Below are positions 54,875-64,000 of a stretch of 64,000 nt of DNA, in pieces. Under the pieces are notes generated by a model. The model searched no databases. It was given only the letters and a program-made list of their open reading frames with translations, and was not told the DNA's origin. How positions within the stretch are numbered: the stretch's first letter is position 1; every line of letters starts with the position of its first letter. Made by a program: the position numbers and the translations under genes. This stretch comes from Syngnathus acus (lineage: Eukaryota; Chordata; Actinopteri; Syngnathiformes; Syngnathidae), in contig NC_051088.1 of NCBI RefSeq assembly GCF_901709675.1, positions 14,795,693 through 14,859,692 on the forward strand. The letters are read 5' to 3'.

Positions 54875-57800
54875 CTGGATGACAAAAACAAATCACTCTG
54901 ATGCACAGCCTTAGTGGAGTGCTGTAGCTCTCCTGAGAACACGTGTCAATAAATATATTGTTACATTTGGTCCAAATGTGAAAGTGGGCGGGATGATCAA
55001 GACGTATGAGCTGCCGAAGCCAAGCTGCTGGTTGTAGACACACACTTCTCCTGTATTGTTCTTGATCAGGAACTCCGCACTGATTGTGTGAAGAGAAAAA
55101 GCAAGAATTAGAGCATTGTTTGTTGATGTTCACATACGAGCAGAAAAGAAAAGAAATAAAACTCCTCACGTACTTCCCGTGTGGTAGTGTCAAATATTTT
55201 GACATGTTTGAAGCACTAACCCCCTTGAAGTCCAGATTGCCAACTGTTATATTTAACGTAGAGCCAAGGCCATTGAAAAATCTGCAGAAGGAGAACAAAT
55301 TACATACATTGATGCGCCAAGTTGAAATGATTAACTTGCCTTATAGCATTAGCACCCTCCTCCGGTTTGGCCGTGATGTCATCAAACTGTAGATTAAAAA
55401 ATGTGACTTTACGTTCAAGTCATAGACATGCTTCCTTGACCTCGCGTGCTAGCCTTCCTTACCACTACAGGTCTAGGCAGAGGCCCATCCTGAAGGATCA
55501 CAACAGTACTCCGAGACCTGTCACTTGGGCTGATTGGATAAATGGCGCCCGGGCCCAGTTCCAAAGAAAATGAGTCTTCGAAGGTCAGGTAGTCATTGTT
55601 GGCCTGACAAATAGAAATTAGTGAGCGGGTCAGGTGAGATGCAATACATGGCTCATGTCGTCTGTGCACTTAATTACCGTGAAAGCATCCAACTTAAAAG
55701 ATTGTGGCCCAGCCTTGATGTCTAAAGGCCTGTCCAGCATGTTGAGAAACTTCACTTGGCTCTCAGTGCCGGATGGAAAGGTGGGCAGGGATTGCTAAAA
55801 GAAAAAAGGTGAAAAAAGGTGTGAAGATTCTAATGAGTTTCTTTCCTGTGTGTGAGTGTTTTTGCAAGTGTCACGCTCACATCAATCTGGATCTGAACCA
55901 GGCCTGCAGCAACAAATGCCAAAGCGGCGAGTAACATCCCCACGGTCATCCTTTTCAAAGGACTGCAATAATATAGTAAGCACAAATTAATTACACTGCT
56001 AGTCATCAAGCCAATTTTCCTCTTCATGGCCACGAACCAGCTACATCGGTAATTCCCAAGGTGAGATAAGCGTATCGCTCGTGGTACGCAGTCTCCCTTT
56101 AGTGGTACGTGAAAAGAAATCACTACGTAAAGCTCGGTTATATTTAACTTAGAGAAGCGTGTTGTGAATAAATATTGAATTATTAAAGAAAAATTAGCAG
56201 GTATATCAAATGAGGATTCGAAAAAACTGCATCTCTTGCATTCGTGATAGACAAATTTGAGCTATATCGTCACCATGGGGACAAAACTCTTTCATGGAAT
56301 GACGACTCCCGGTATAATGTATTTCTTATCAAGGTGAAAGGAGACTAGCAGAAAGCAAAGAACATGAATGCAACACTCACGTGAAGTTTAACTTGCACTT
56401 GGAGATGAGTGGGTAGACCACACTGTCCACAATTGGCACCAGAACCAGGATCAAGATGGGGTTGACCGTCTGGCGGGCCGCAATTTCATTTGCTTAATTT
56501 GTCTCAAATAGGTCCTGGCTATGATTATTCACAAAAGAGCTCACCTGCATCTGGTCAGGCTGGATGACAAGGACTCCCTATTGAAAACAGAAATGATCTT
56601 AATCATTTTTGTGTGAACTAAAGCAAGTATTGCTATCACTGAAGACTTACAAAGTCACCGTTCATGGTCGTCGCCTGGAGGGTCCATCTTGATCCCTGTG
56701 AAGGAGACACAGAGCTGCCTTGCTTATGTTTGCTCCCTTAATACATGAATAAGAGTGAGGCCGGTAGTAGGGGGTTAGTCACCTGCTGGTCAAAGAGAGC
56801 CCAGAACATTGGTAGAGGGATGTAGAGGAACAGCACCTTAACCACCATCTTTACTTGGGCAATCAGAAGTTTCTACAACAGCAAGCGGGAGAAGGAATGT
56901 TATTGTTGTATGATAAAGAAAAAAGAAAAAACATCTACGCAATAAACATTTTACACAGAGGGATATCATCGGCAGAGAAGCCAAAGGAAAAAAATGTAAC
57001 GGCCTTTTGGGGTCAGGTAATTTATTTTTCCATCCAGTCAATGCTCATATTTCACCATAGAAATGAATGGATATTCCATGGCTATGTTCCATCGAAAAAA
57101 TGGCAACAAAAAGTCTTGTAACGTGTTTTTTGACACTGTGAACTGGTCGTCAACCAAACACAGGGCACATGAATATACATGACGACAGTCACAGTTCTTC
57201 AGTATGATGCAGTGATAGAACTTGTTCTTGGCAGAGGATAAAGAATATAGGCGGCATATTTTCATAGTATAAGGGGGAACAACCAAAGTCGTATGTTTTA
57301 GCTCAATTAATTTTTTAGTTGTTATTTGGGCTTGGCTTTCACATCCATTTTCAGGAATATTTGTGATGTCAGGTGTTTTATTGTGTGAATATTCTGATCT
57401 TACATCATATTTTTCTTCAGCCCAGTCCATCCAGTGTGCTCTTTTCGGGTATGTCGAATGACGATGCCGGAAACGGTTAGCGATAGCAAACTGCAGCAGA
57501 AGAAAATGATTCCATGAAAACACATTGTGCACATTTGAAAAGAAAGAACCACATTGTCAAAAGGTATGGCTTTTGTCGGTCCACATACCCCGATGCAGTT
57601 GCAGACCTTTACCATGATGTTTCCTTGAGGAGCCGTCTTATTGTACATTCCACTTCCCACAATGAATACAACTGCATAGAGACACACAGACACACACAAA
57701 ATAAACACAATCATTGCCACTGAGACACTACACAAAAAGTGTTCTTCAATCTTTTCTCACATCATGCTAGAAATTGTTTTGTGGGATCAACAAAGTCAAA

Positions 57801-60371
57801 TCAAATATTTACAGTTTGGAGGTAGGAATTCAGTTGAAAATGCAGCACCTCAAAAAAAAAACTTCTTCTTCTCCGTTTTGACCCAAGGTGCTCTAGGCAT
57901 CCGACACTGAATTTCTAACTTTGGCGTACTCTCTCTGACATTCAAAAAAAAAAAAAGGCAACTTTTCTATATGTTTTACATATATTCAAGACCACTATGT
58001 TCTTGCTTTATTTATTTGTGAAACAGTCTCCGAAGCAATGAGCTAAAGAGTGTGACCAATTTTTGTGATGATGAATATTCAACATTTAACATAGTTAATA
58101 TGTAGTAATAACCTGAATCAAGCAAAACAAACTGATGTGTTCTTACTCAGAGCAACAACCATGAGGGCTGCGGGTACACCAAAAGCCAGCGGGTAACATT
58201 TCTGTTGGCTGTGTATTCCACACTCCTCAGCTAGAATACAACACAAACGCACACAAACATTATTCCAGGTATCAATTCACCAACTTCATTGCTGTTTTGA
58301 TACAGTATGTCCAAGCATACCTCTGAGGATAGGGGTAATGACAGTGGACAGCAGGCTGCCTGCATTGATGGACAGGTAGAAAATTGAAAAAAAAGTGCTT
58401 CTCTGCTTCTCCTGATGGGGACAAAATGTTGAAAAGTTCAAGCAGTGTTCTTATGCAACATGCAGTAATCTTTGTACTTGGCCTTGGACAATGTTCTCAA
58501 GCCAATGAGACAGAGTTTTCGATTGGTAATAAACACCTCAGCAGAAAAATGCTGAGAAGCATCAGATAAGTGAGCTGGCTATAGAGATAATAGTCATATG
58601 GTCAAAACACATGGGGTGTACATAGCAGAAAATTGGCACTGAAGTTATGATAACATGTCATGTAGCCAATATTTCCTCAAGTGCCTCTGATTCGCCCCAA
58701 ATAAAGTTCAGATCTTCTAGTAAGCTTTTTCTGACTATTTTTGTGTTCTAGTAAAAGCCTGAAGGTTTGTGCCATCACTGACTGCTAATTCAAACTGCTC
58801 ATAACTCCAGCTACCCTGTCCAAGGCCCAAATTACAGGTAAAGAAAATTAGCCCCAAGCCCACATGACTCTATTGTTCTTTTGGAGATGCGCAGGGTTGT
58901 GTTTTTGGGATTATGGCCGAAAATGTGAACCTTGGTCGAGCAAGCCTGGATGCCATTTTTTAGTATTTACTGACTGCCACACCATAACTTGCTCAGCAAA
59001 ATAAAGCCCAGGGAAAACATATTTGGAACATATCTTTTCTTAATCATCAAAAACATATTTGCAACATATTTTTTCTTAACATCTATTGTTTTGGAATATA
59101 TGTGGGAAATAAATTTATCACATTGCATTGTTTAACATCGCTTTACCGAATTAATGGATTATCACATGTAAATAGATTACAAGTTGCGATTAATGCCAAG
59201 CTGCCCTCGCATCATTCAATTTTCTGTATTGACCCGAGGAAGAAAAACAATCTTATCCTCAAACTTCTGGTTAATATTCCACTTAAGATGACCCTACCTG
59301 ATGGTCTTCAAACTGGTCTCCACCAAAAGCTGCAACACAAGGTTTGATTCCTCCTGTTCCCAGGGCTATGAGCAACAAACCCACCACGGACAGAGCTCTG
59401 CGGGAAGAATGCCACCGGTCAAGCTGATGTGTTTCACAACTTGTCCAACACGATGCCCGAGCGCTTACACGTGGAAGGTCATGTTGTCCGGGGTCCCGTC
59501 ATGGTCGGTGTCGGTGATGTCATGGACGGCGCTGACTGCCAAGACCACCTGCCCCAATGCGTACACAATGGACAGGTATACGATAGTCCTGCGTGGAGGA
59601 AAGAGTGATAAAGTTATGGACTGTTGTGTTCTGATTGCTTTCAGACAAAATTCCGTGAGACCCACTTGAACTTGCCGAGCCAAGAGTCGGCCACAATGGC
59701 ACCCAGGATTGGGGTCAGGTAGCAGAGGGCAACAAAGGTATGGTAGATTGTTGTGGCCAAGTCATCATCCCACCTCAGAAAGTACTTAAAGTAAAGCACC
59801 AGCACAGCTGCACGCAGGGAAGGGTGAAACAGTTCAGAATGATTTTATAACACAAGCGCGTCATATCCGCACTGTCTGATTATAGCTTTAACTACAATGC
59901 TTGCCTCAAATTGAGATACATTGTCAACAAAAATACTCACCTCGCATGCCATAATACGAGAAGCGCTCGCAGAACTCATTGACCACAATAAAAAAGATGC
60001 TAATTGGGTAGCCGCACACCAAAGCCTGTAGGAGAAGACATTTAGATTGCAATTAGTCCTTTGTTGATGCCAGACAGATTCATTGTAGAGAAATCAAGTA
60101 CTGTTGAGTACAACATATGAAGAATCTGGATGATGAATACTTTCACAATATACGTATATTGGAAAAATAAAATACTTTTAGTACTCACACTTTTTGACTT
60201 GGACTTCCCCTTTTCATCTTTTCCTGTAAAAAAAAATATATATATATTATAATAAATGAAGTTTAAAATATGAATAAAGATTAATTTTACTCTTTAAAAA
60301 GACACTGTGTACACATACTACTTATGGGTATAAATTTAAGTTGTTCATTGACGCAGTGACTAACCTGCCAT
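53989..60371 (-). CDS. slc15a1: Peptide transporter 1 (proton-coupled oligopeptide transporter), complete
   Basis: It carries di- and tripeptides with protons across the brush border of gut epithelium. The 23 coding exons are 60371-60365, 60223-60189, 60025-59941, 59807-59666, 59588-59469, 59397-59298, 58411-58321, 58230-58147, 57671-57589, 57490-57404, 56872-56783, 56695-56651, 56577-56545, 56469-56381, 55962-55881, 55794-55678, 55603-55463, 55386-55340, 55281-55174, 55079-54965, 54874-54737, 54411-54304 and 54228-53989. They total 2187 bases and encode 728 residues with no frame break. Motifs are ExxER (E31, E34, R35), the proton-coupling His in IYHTF (H65, human H57), PTR2 signatures GAIVADSWLGKF and FYLSINAGSLL, W302 (human W294) and E608 in GLEFSYSQ (human E595). 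The sequence fits PEPT1 better than PEPT2 (SKCKLNFTPLKRM), and dock9 adjacency agrees. Whether it is the a or b paralogue is undecided. Confidence 0.97.
54965..55794 (-). CDS. slc15a1: slc15a1 exons 16-20: extracellular domain
   Basis: Residues about 392-567 form the extracellular insert between helices 9 and 10, in mammals a pair of immunoglobulin-like domains that bind trypsin. It is the least conserved part, recognised by position and phase and by KPEEGANAIRFFNG, the equivalent of human KPEKGENGIRFVN. Possible N-glycosylation sites are NIT, NMS and NNT. The short intron 55282-55339 uses a GC donor. Confidence 0.93.
55282..55339 (-). other. 58-bp GC-AG intron of slc15a1
   Basis: The exon ends ATAAG and the intron starts GCAAGTTAA, ending CTTCTGCAG. 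Only the GC donor keeps the frame (AG+A gives Arg, then FFNGL); using the downstream GT would shift it. AG|GCAAGT is the known consensus of U2-type GC donors. Confidence 0.88.
55881..57671 (-). CDS. slc15a1: slc15a1 exons 9-15: central loop and start of second bundle
   Basis: These encode residues 223-391: the end of the first bundle (VFIVGSGMYN), the large cytoplasmic linker with FRHRH...HWMDWAEEKY, then helix 7 with PMFWALFDQQGSRWTLQ, the PDQMQ loop, and helices 8-9 (PILILVLVPIVDSVVYPLIS; MLLAALAFVAAGLVQIQI). Exons of 33, 45, 82 and 89 bases keep phase across GT-AG introns, matching the fragmented exon layout of vertebrate SLC15 genes. Confidence 0.96.
58147..60371 (-). CDS. slc15a1: slc15a1 exons 1-8: N-terminus and first membrane bundle
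   Basis: The start ATG is at 60369-60371 in a seven-base coding exon (Met-Ala-G). The next exon gives a short Lys/Ser-rich cytoplasmic leader (KDEKGKSKSKS). The transporter core then begins at VCGYPISIFFIVVNEFCERF. Exons 3-8 encode residues 15-222: ExxER on helix 1, His65 on helix 2, the first PTR2 signature across the exon 4/5 border, LIALGTGGIKPCVAAFGGDQ, and the second PTR2 signature in EKQRSTFFSIFYLSINAG. Introns are 71-163 bases except one of 886 (58412-59297). Confidence 0.96.
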
Positions 60372-60436
60372 GGCTGAATGTGTATGATGAGATCTTTTCC
60401 TCTCACAGCTCAAATCCCTTCATAAGTAAAGTCTCT
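60365..60436 (-). other. slc15a1: slc15a1 first exon, 5' UTR plus start codon
   Basis: The exon ends with ATGGCAG before a GTTAG donor. The ATG context is CAGCCATGG, a good vertebrate start. The 5' boundary is placed about 30 bases after the TATA-like box and is only an estimate. Confidence 0.6.
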
Positions 60437-60461
60437 TCAAACTTGAAGCGAACAAGGTGAG

Positions 60462-60469
60462 CCTTTATA
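60462..60469 (-). promoter_or_regulatory. TATA-like box of slc15a1
   Basis: GGTTATAAAGGCTC lies on the minus strand 91-98 bases upstream of the start codon. WGATAR (GATA factor) motifs lie at 60483-60488, 60542-60547 and 60561-60566, and a CACGTG E-box at 60517-60522. GATA factors are known regulators of enterocyte genes; the functional link here is inferred. Confidence 0.55.
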
Positions 60470-61514
60470 ACCTCCCATCTGTTGATAGCTGGAGTGCAAG
60501 TCACAAACTGAAAATGCACGTGGATGAGCCGCGTATCCTCGTTATCAAGGCTAAAGCTACAGATAAGGTCGGTAATATCCTGGCCGATCATTCACAGTAT
60601 AATTGTGCAAGCACGTAATGTCATGTACACGTATGCTTGCACTTTATGCGTGTACTTTATCTCACACAGTCATTTCAATTGTAAGAAAAATGCATATACA
60701 ATGATAATGCAACTTTGTTTGTAACTTTCAGATGAAGAGTTCAAGTTGTGTGGGAGACAACAGGAAACCTGTGACCCCACAAATCCAGAAAGAATTAATG
60801 GAGCTTTTCAATCACTTCAGCAACTTCAGCCTAGAATTTGCTTCCTCAGAAAGGCATGTCGGTGGAATTGAAGAGGACTTCCAAATATTCTCCCCACATC
60901 ACTAGTCAAGGTCAGCAGCATTCCATTCCCACTATACACAGCGGTGCACTGCTTCCCCCTCCTGATACACTGAAGGGTAGAGCAGATTTTCCTCAAAGCC
61001 AAATGATTCTGTAGTGTTGACACTTCCTTTGGTGCTGTTGGGAAAAAACATCTAATGCCTTTATCTTGTCTGATCCCCACCAAAATTAGATTTCCCTGTT
61101 ATTGAAATCTATTTAATTACCAAAGGTAGATGTTGGAAAGCCATATTGGGATTTATACACTGATAAATAGCGTTGGCGGTTTGTCTAAAAAAATCTTTAT
61201 TTGTGTGGTAATTGGGGCTGCTGCAGAGGGAGGAAGACAAAAAAAACATTTAAAAGTCACCCTCCAGATGTGTGTGTGTGTTTCATTCGAGGGGAAGGAT
61301 GGGAAGTGTACTTATATTGTAAACATTAAGAGGAAAAGGTCAAAAGCACAATTTGTGACTCAAGCACAACAGTAGCACAGTCCTATCTGGACTTGTTTGC
61401 ACTTTTCTGTCTGCTGGTTTTGTTTTACATCTGTGCCCCTTTACGTGCCCAACCCCCCCCCATCTAATTATCAGTTTACACCCCTGTCCTGAAGACATCA
61501 AATAAACTGAATCA
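60470..61514 (-). other. Spacer between dock9 3' end and slc15a1 promoter
   Basis: There is no gene on either strand. The part nearest slc15a1 (60470-60620) carries the GATA motifs and E-box noted at the TATA box. The remainder holds a short GT run near 61271 and a C run near 61448. Confidence 0.6.
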
Positions 61515-62321
61515 TATTTCTTTGAAAAACACTTTATTTGAGGTACAAAATAATTTTGGGAATTAAAACGAAAGTATGTCCATATGCCGCAGTTGAGTGC
61601 CGTGACGATATACAGTTTAAGTATTGCACGTGTCCGCTACACAAAAAAGGTACAGTGGTGGCTTGAGACACAAGTAGAAGTTGTTACGTGACCACGGTGT
61701 ACATTATAGCACAATTGGAATGTATTTTTAATAAGTAAAACATAGCACGCTGTAAAATTGTACTTTCAATTCATAGGACATTGAGGTGCTCCTTCTAATG
61801 TGAAGTCCTTGGCAGTAAAATACAGACATATGAATATACATGGAGATAAGTAAATTGCAGTAAAATTATTCACAGAGGATGAAGAATATATAAATGTGAG
61901 TATTGTTATATGCTCTGTTGATCGCAAGTCAAAGCAAAAATTGCCCCCACTAAAATAATACTTCTATGAGGATCTAAAAAGGTTGCACACATTACATGCG
62001 CCATAGAAATTACACAAGATGGAAGTATGGCTGTAGGCAGGAAACCTCTCCAATCTGTACTGCAGCTACGTGATCAATACTCATAGGAGGCTAAACACAA
62101 CTGTTGGCCAATGCAAATTTCAAAATGTCAGTAACGATTCACTGTTGTCTCCATGGGAAACAAAAAGACAAGCACCTCCAGATCACAGCAGGGGAGTGCA
62201 TCAGAAAGAAAGAACAACAAATGCCAGTTATTAGCACCGGCAATTTATTTACGGACTTGAGTGGAGACGTGACTGCATCTAGCATGCAAAGATGAGAGAG
62301 CCTGATTATTGATGTGAAATG
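61515..62321 (-). other. dock9: dock9 3' untranslated region
   Basis: This follows the TGA at 62322-62324 on the minus strand. It ends near an AATAAA (minus strand 61533-61538). No coding potential is seen. About 1.1 kb then separates it from the slc15a1 start region in the same orientation. Confidence 0.55.
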
Positions 62322-64000
62322 TCAGAACATGGTAGAGCTGTTGGGTGTGCCACTAATGGCACTGAAGATACCCATTGAGTCTGACAAAGAGCTCCTCATG
62401 CCATCATTCACTGAGTTGATCTGGAAGAAATAGTTGACTATTAAAGACTAGGAAATGCGTTTTTTTTTTTCAGGAAGACTATGCAGTTTAATTCGTTCCA
62501 TGACAACACTTTTTATTTTGGATCATCTCTCGCTTTTGAAATAAATAGAAATGGCAAAATAGCAACAAGTTGCTTAAAGGGACACACCACTGATTTAATT
62601 TGGAAATTCTCTTTCCAAAATTTGATTCAAAACTAAAACATGAACCCTACAAGTACAACATGTATTTTATTTGCCAAACTATCACTTGTTGTAAATTGAG
62701 TTGAGATGAGTTTTCAAGTTTTCAGTCAACTCAAGCAATCATCATATCAAGTGTCACTTGAATCAGGTCACTTGTATTTCAAGGCATCACTGTGAAGCAT
62801 TTTTAAAAGTGTAAGAGCATATTGATGTTCGAGTAATATTTTTCAAGCAGTCTCTATTCTGCTGTAAACAAAAATAAATATGCCTCATCTTAAACGACTC
62901 TCCACCATTAGCGTCCCGATTACCTGCTCATGCATAATGTTTGACAGCTCCCGGGTCAGATCCCTGTAGTTGGCCTTCATTTCATCATGATACTCCTGCT
63001 GATCCTCTTTAATCAACCGCTCATTTATATCCAGCGCCTGGCCGCAGGCCTCTGCAAAATGCCTGCCAAAGCACGGCCTAAAGTTTTAGTGCCAATTGAA
63101 AGTGACAATAAATCTATTCACAATGAAAGATATAAAAAAAGGTAATGGCCTACGGGAAGATGTCCCTCTAAACTTACCTGAAGACCTCTTTGAGCTGTTT
63201 GACCTTATTGTCTGGATATTTCTTGGCACTCGTGTCATCTAAAAAGGCTCTGGCATAAGCAAGAGGACCAGCGTTGACCTGGCGATGATTTGTTGATCAT
63301 TACAGTACATATCATTGTTATTAGCAAATGTGTTATTTCTAAATCACGTCAAAATTTTGGAATTAAATAACGTGTGAAAAAATTAAGTTGGACAGATCAG
63401 CCTAAAATGTTGACCAGTTATCTACAAATATACACGCACCTGAACACAAACACTGCCTTGCAGTTTGAGCTGTAGCCGGATCATGTCCACGTCGGAGGCC
63501 GAGCACACCAAGCGCAGTTCAGCCACTTTTGCGCTCATCTCATCTATGGCAACCTCGATGGGGCTGAGGTCACTCTGATGTTGGTACATGACAGCGATTC
63601 GCTTCTTCACATATGGAAAACAGTGGGTGGCTAAAGGGGAAAATAAATGATATCGTATAGAACTTCTACTTGTTTTGTTTGGCTTTTCTATCTATGGTGC
63701 TACACTGAGCATGAGAAACCATACTAGGCCAACAGGACAATCATCGATCTTTCACTCTGGAAAGAAGTAAACAGGATGAAATTTCTGATTTACTTCCATG
63801 CAGTGACCTAGGGTGAATAGCTGGGGGTCATTTTGGTAGACAAACGCACAAGAACAATGTTTTTTGTCAGTCAGCACGTGGATAGAAATACTGTTCAACC
63901 TACTGGTGAGAATGGTCCGTCGTTTACACTGCTCCTCCACGCCACCCTGCTTCTTGCCTGACACCGTAAAGGGCGTCTCAAACACAAAGCGACGGATGTT
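62322..64000 (-). CDS. dock9: Dedicator of cytokinesis 9-like Cdc42 exchange factor, C-terminal part
   Basis: Dock9 (zizimin-1) is a guanine-nucleotide exchange factor for Cdc42, acting through its C-terminal DHR-2 domain. Five coding exons are present: 64000-63904 (cut by the window edge), 63630-63440, 63278-63178, 63062-62924 and 62420-62322, giving 208 residues in one frame with GT-AG introns. Sequence blocks are [96 protein letters not shown] and ELSNIMHEQ, then a tail with [10 protein letters not shown]. The [17 protein letters not shown] segment fits DOCK9 rather than DOCK10 or DOCK11. The VQVNAGP region is near the nucleotide-sensing loop of the DHR-2 C lobe. The 5' part of the gene lies beyond base 64000. 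Confidence 0.95.

Noticed and set aside
53989-60371. slc15a2 (PEPT2) instead of slc15a1
   Set aside because: The helix 8-9 region and the adjacent dock9 gene fit PEPT1. Only the final TKL is PEPT2-like.
62322-64000. dock10 or dock11 instead of dock9
   Set aside because: The [19 protein letters not shown] segment matches DOCK9 as I know it, and SLC15A1-DOCK9 adjacency is conserved.

Overview
This window is vertebrate, almost certainly teleost fish, chromosomal DNA. It holds multi-exon genes with GT-AG introns, tRNA-derived SINEs of fish type, Tc1, hAT and MITE remnants, and many microsatellites. It is not bacterial or viral, and there are no operons, CRISPR arrays or ribosome binding sites. 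The repeat style suggests a percomorph fish, but I cannot name the species.

Three protein-coding genes are supported. (1) Positions 1 to about 34955, plus strand: the 3' part of a neuroligin-4 gene (nlgn4). Four coding exons were found (1792-1944, 28260-28445, 30050-30839, 32737-33631), encoding the second half of the cholinesterase-like domain, stalk, membrane helix and cytoplasmic tail with a C-terminal TTRV PDZ ligand. The signal-peptide exon lies before position 1. (2) Positions about 53300-60436, minus strand: a complete proton-coupled oligopeptide transporter gene, slc15a1 (PEPT1). Its 23 coding exons join in frame to a 728-residue protein. One 58-bp intron has a GC donor. A TATA-like box and GATA motifs lie just upstream. 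(3) Positions about 61515-64000, minus strand: the last five coding exons of a dock9-type Cdc42 exchange factor (end of the DHR-2 domain), cut by the window edge.

The neighbouring pair dock9-slc15a1 is also adjacent on human chromosome 13, which supports both identifications. nlgn4 converges on slc15a1 across an 18-kb spacer, whereas human NLGN4X is on the X. The three genes share no pathway: nlgn4 is a postsynaptic adhesion protein, PEPT1 an intestinal peptide carrier, and Dock9 a cytoskeletal regulator.

Most of the rest is intron and spacer. The 26.3-kb nlgn4 intron contains a cluster of tandem duplications (13.7-15.2 kb), one copy of which carries a 314-bp SINE with a 5-bp target-site duplication, plus Tc1, hAT and SINE remnants. 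The spacer at 35-53 kb holds a hAT/BED transposase relic, two MITEs with related CCGTATT ends, a SINE, a LINE 3' tail and an unusual degenerate GAAACCCTAA-like array. I found no undescribed biological system. The best leads are the natural empty/filled SINE site, the PEPT1 tail ending in TKL, the GC-AG mini-intron, and the gene linkage.
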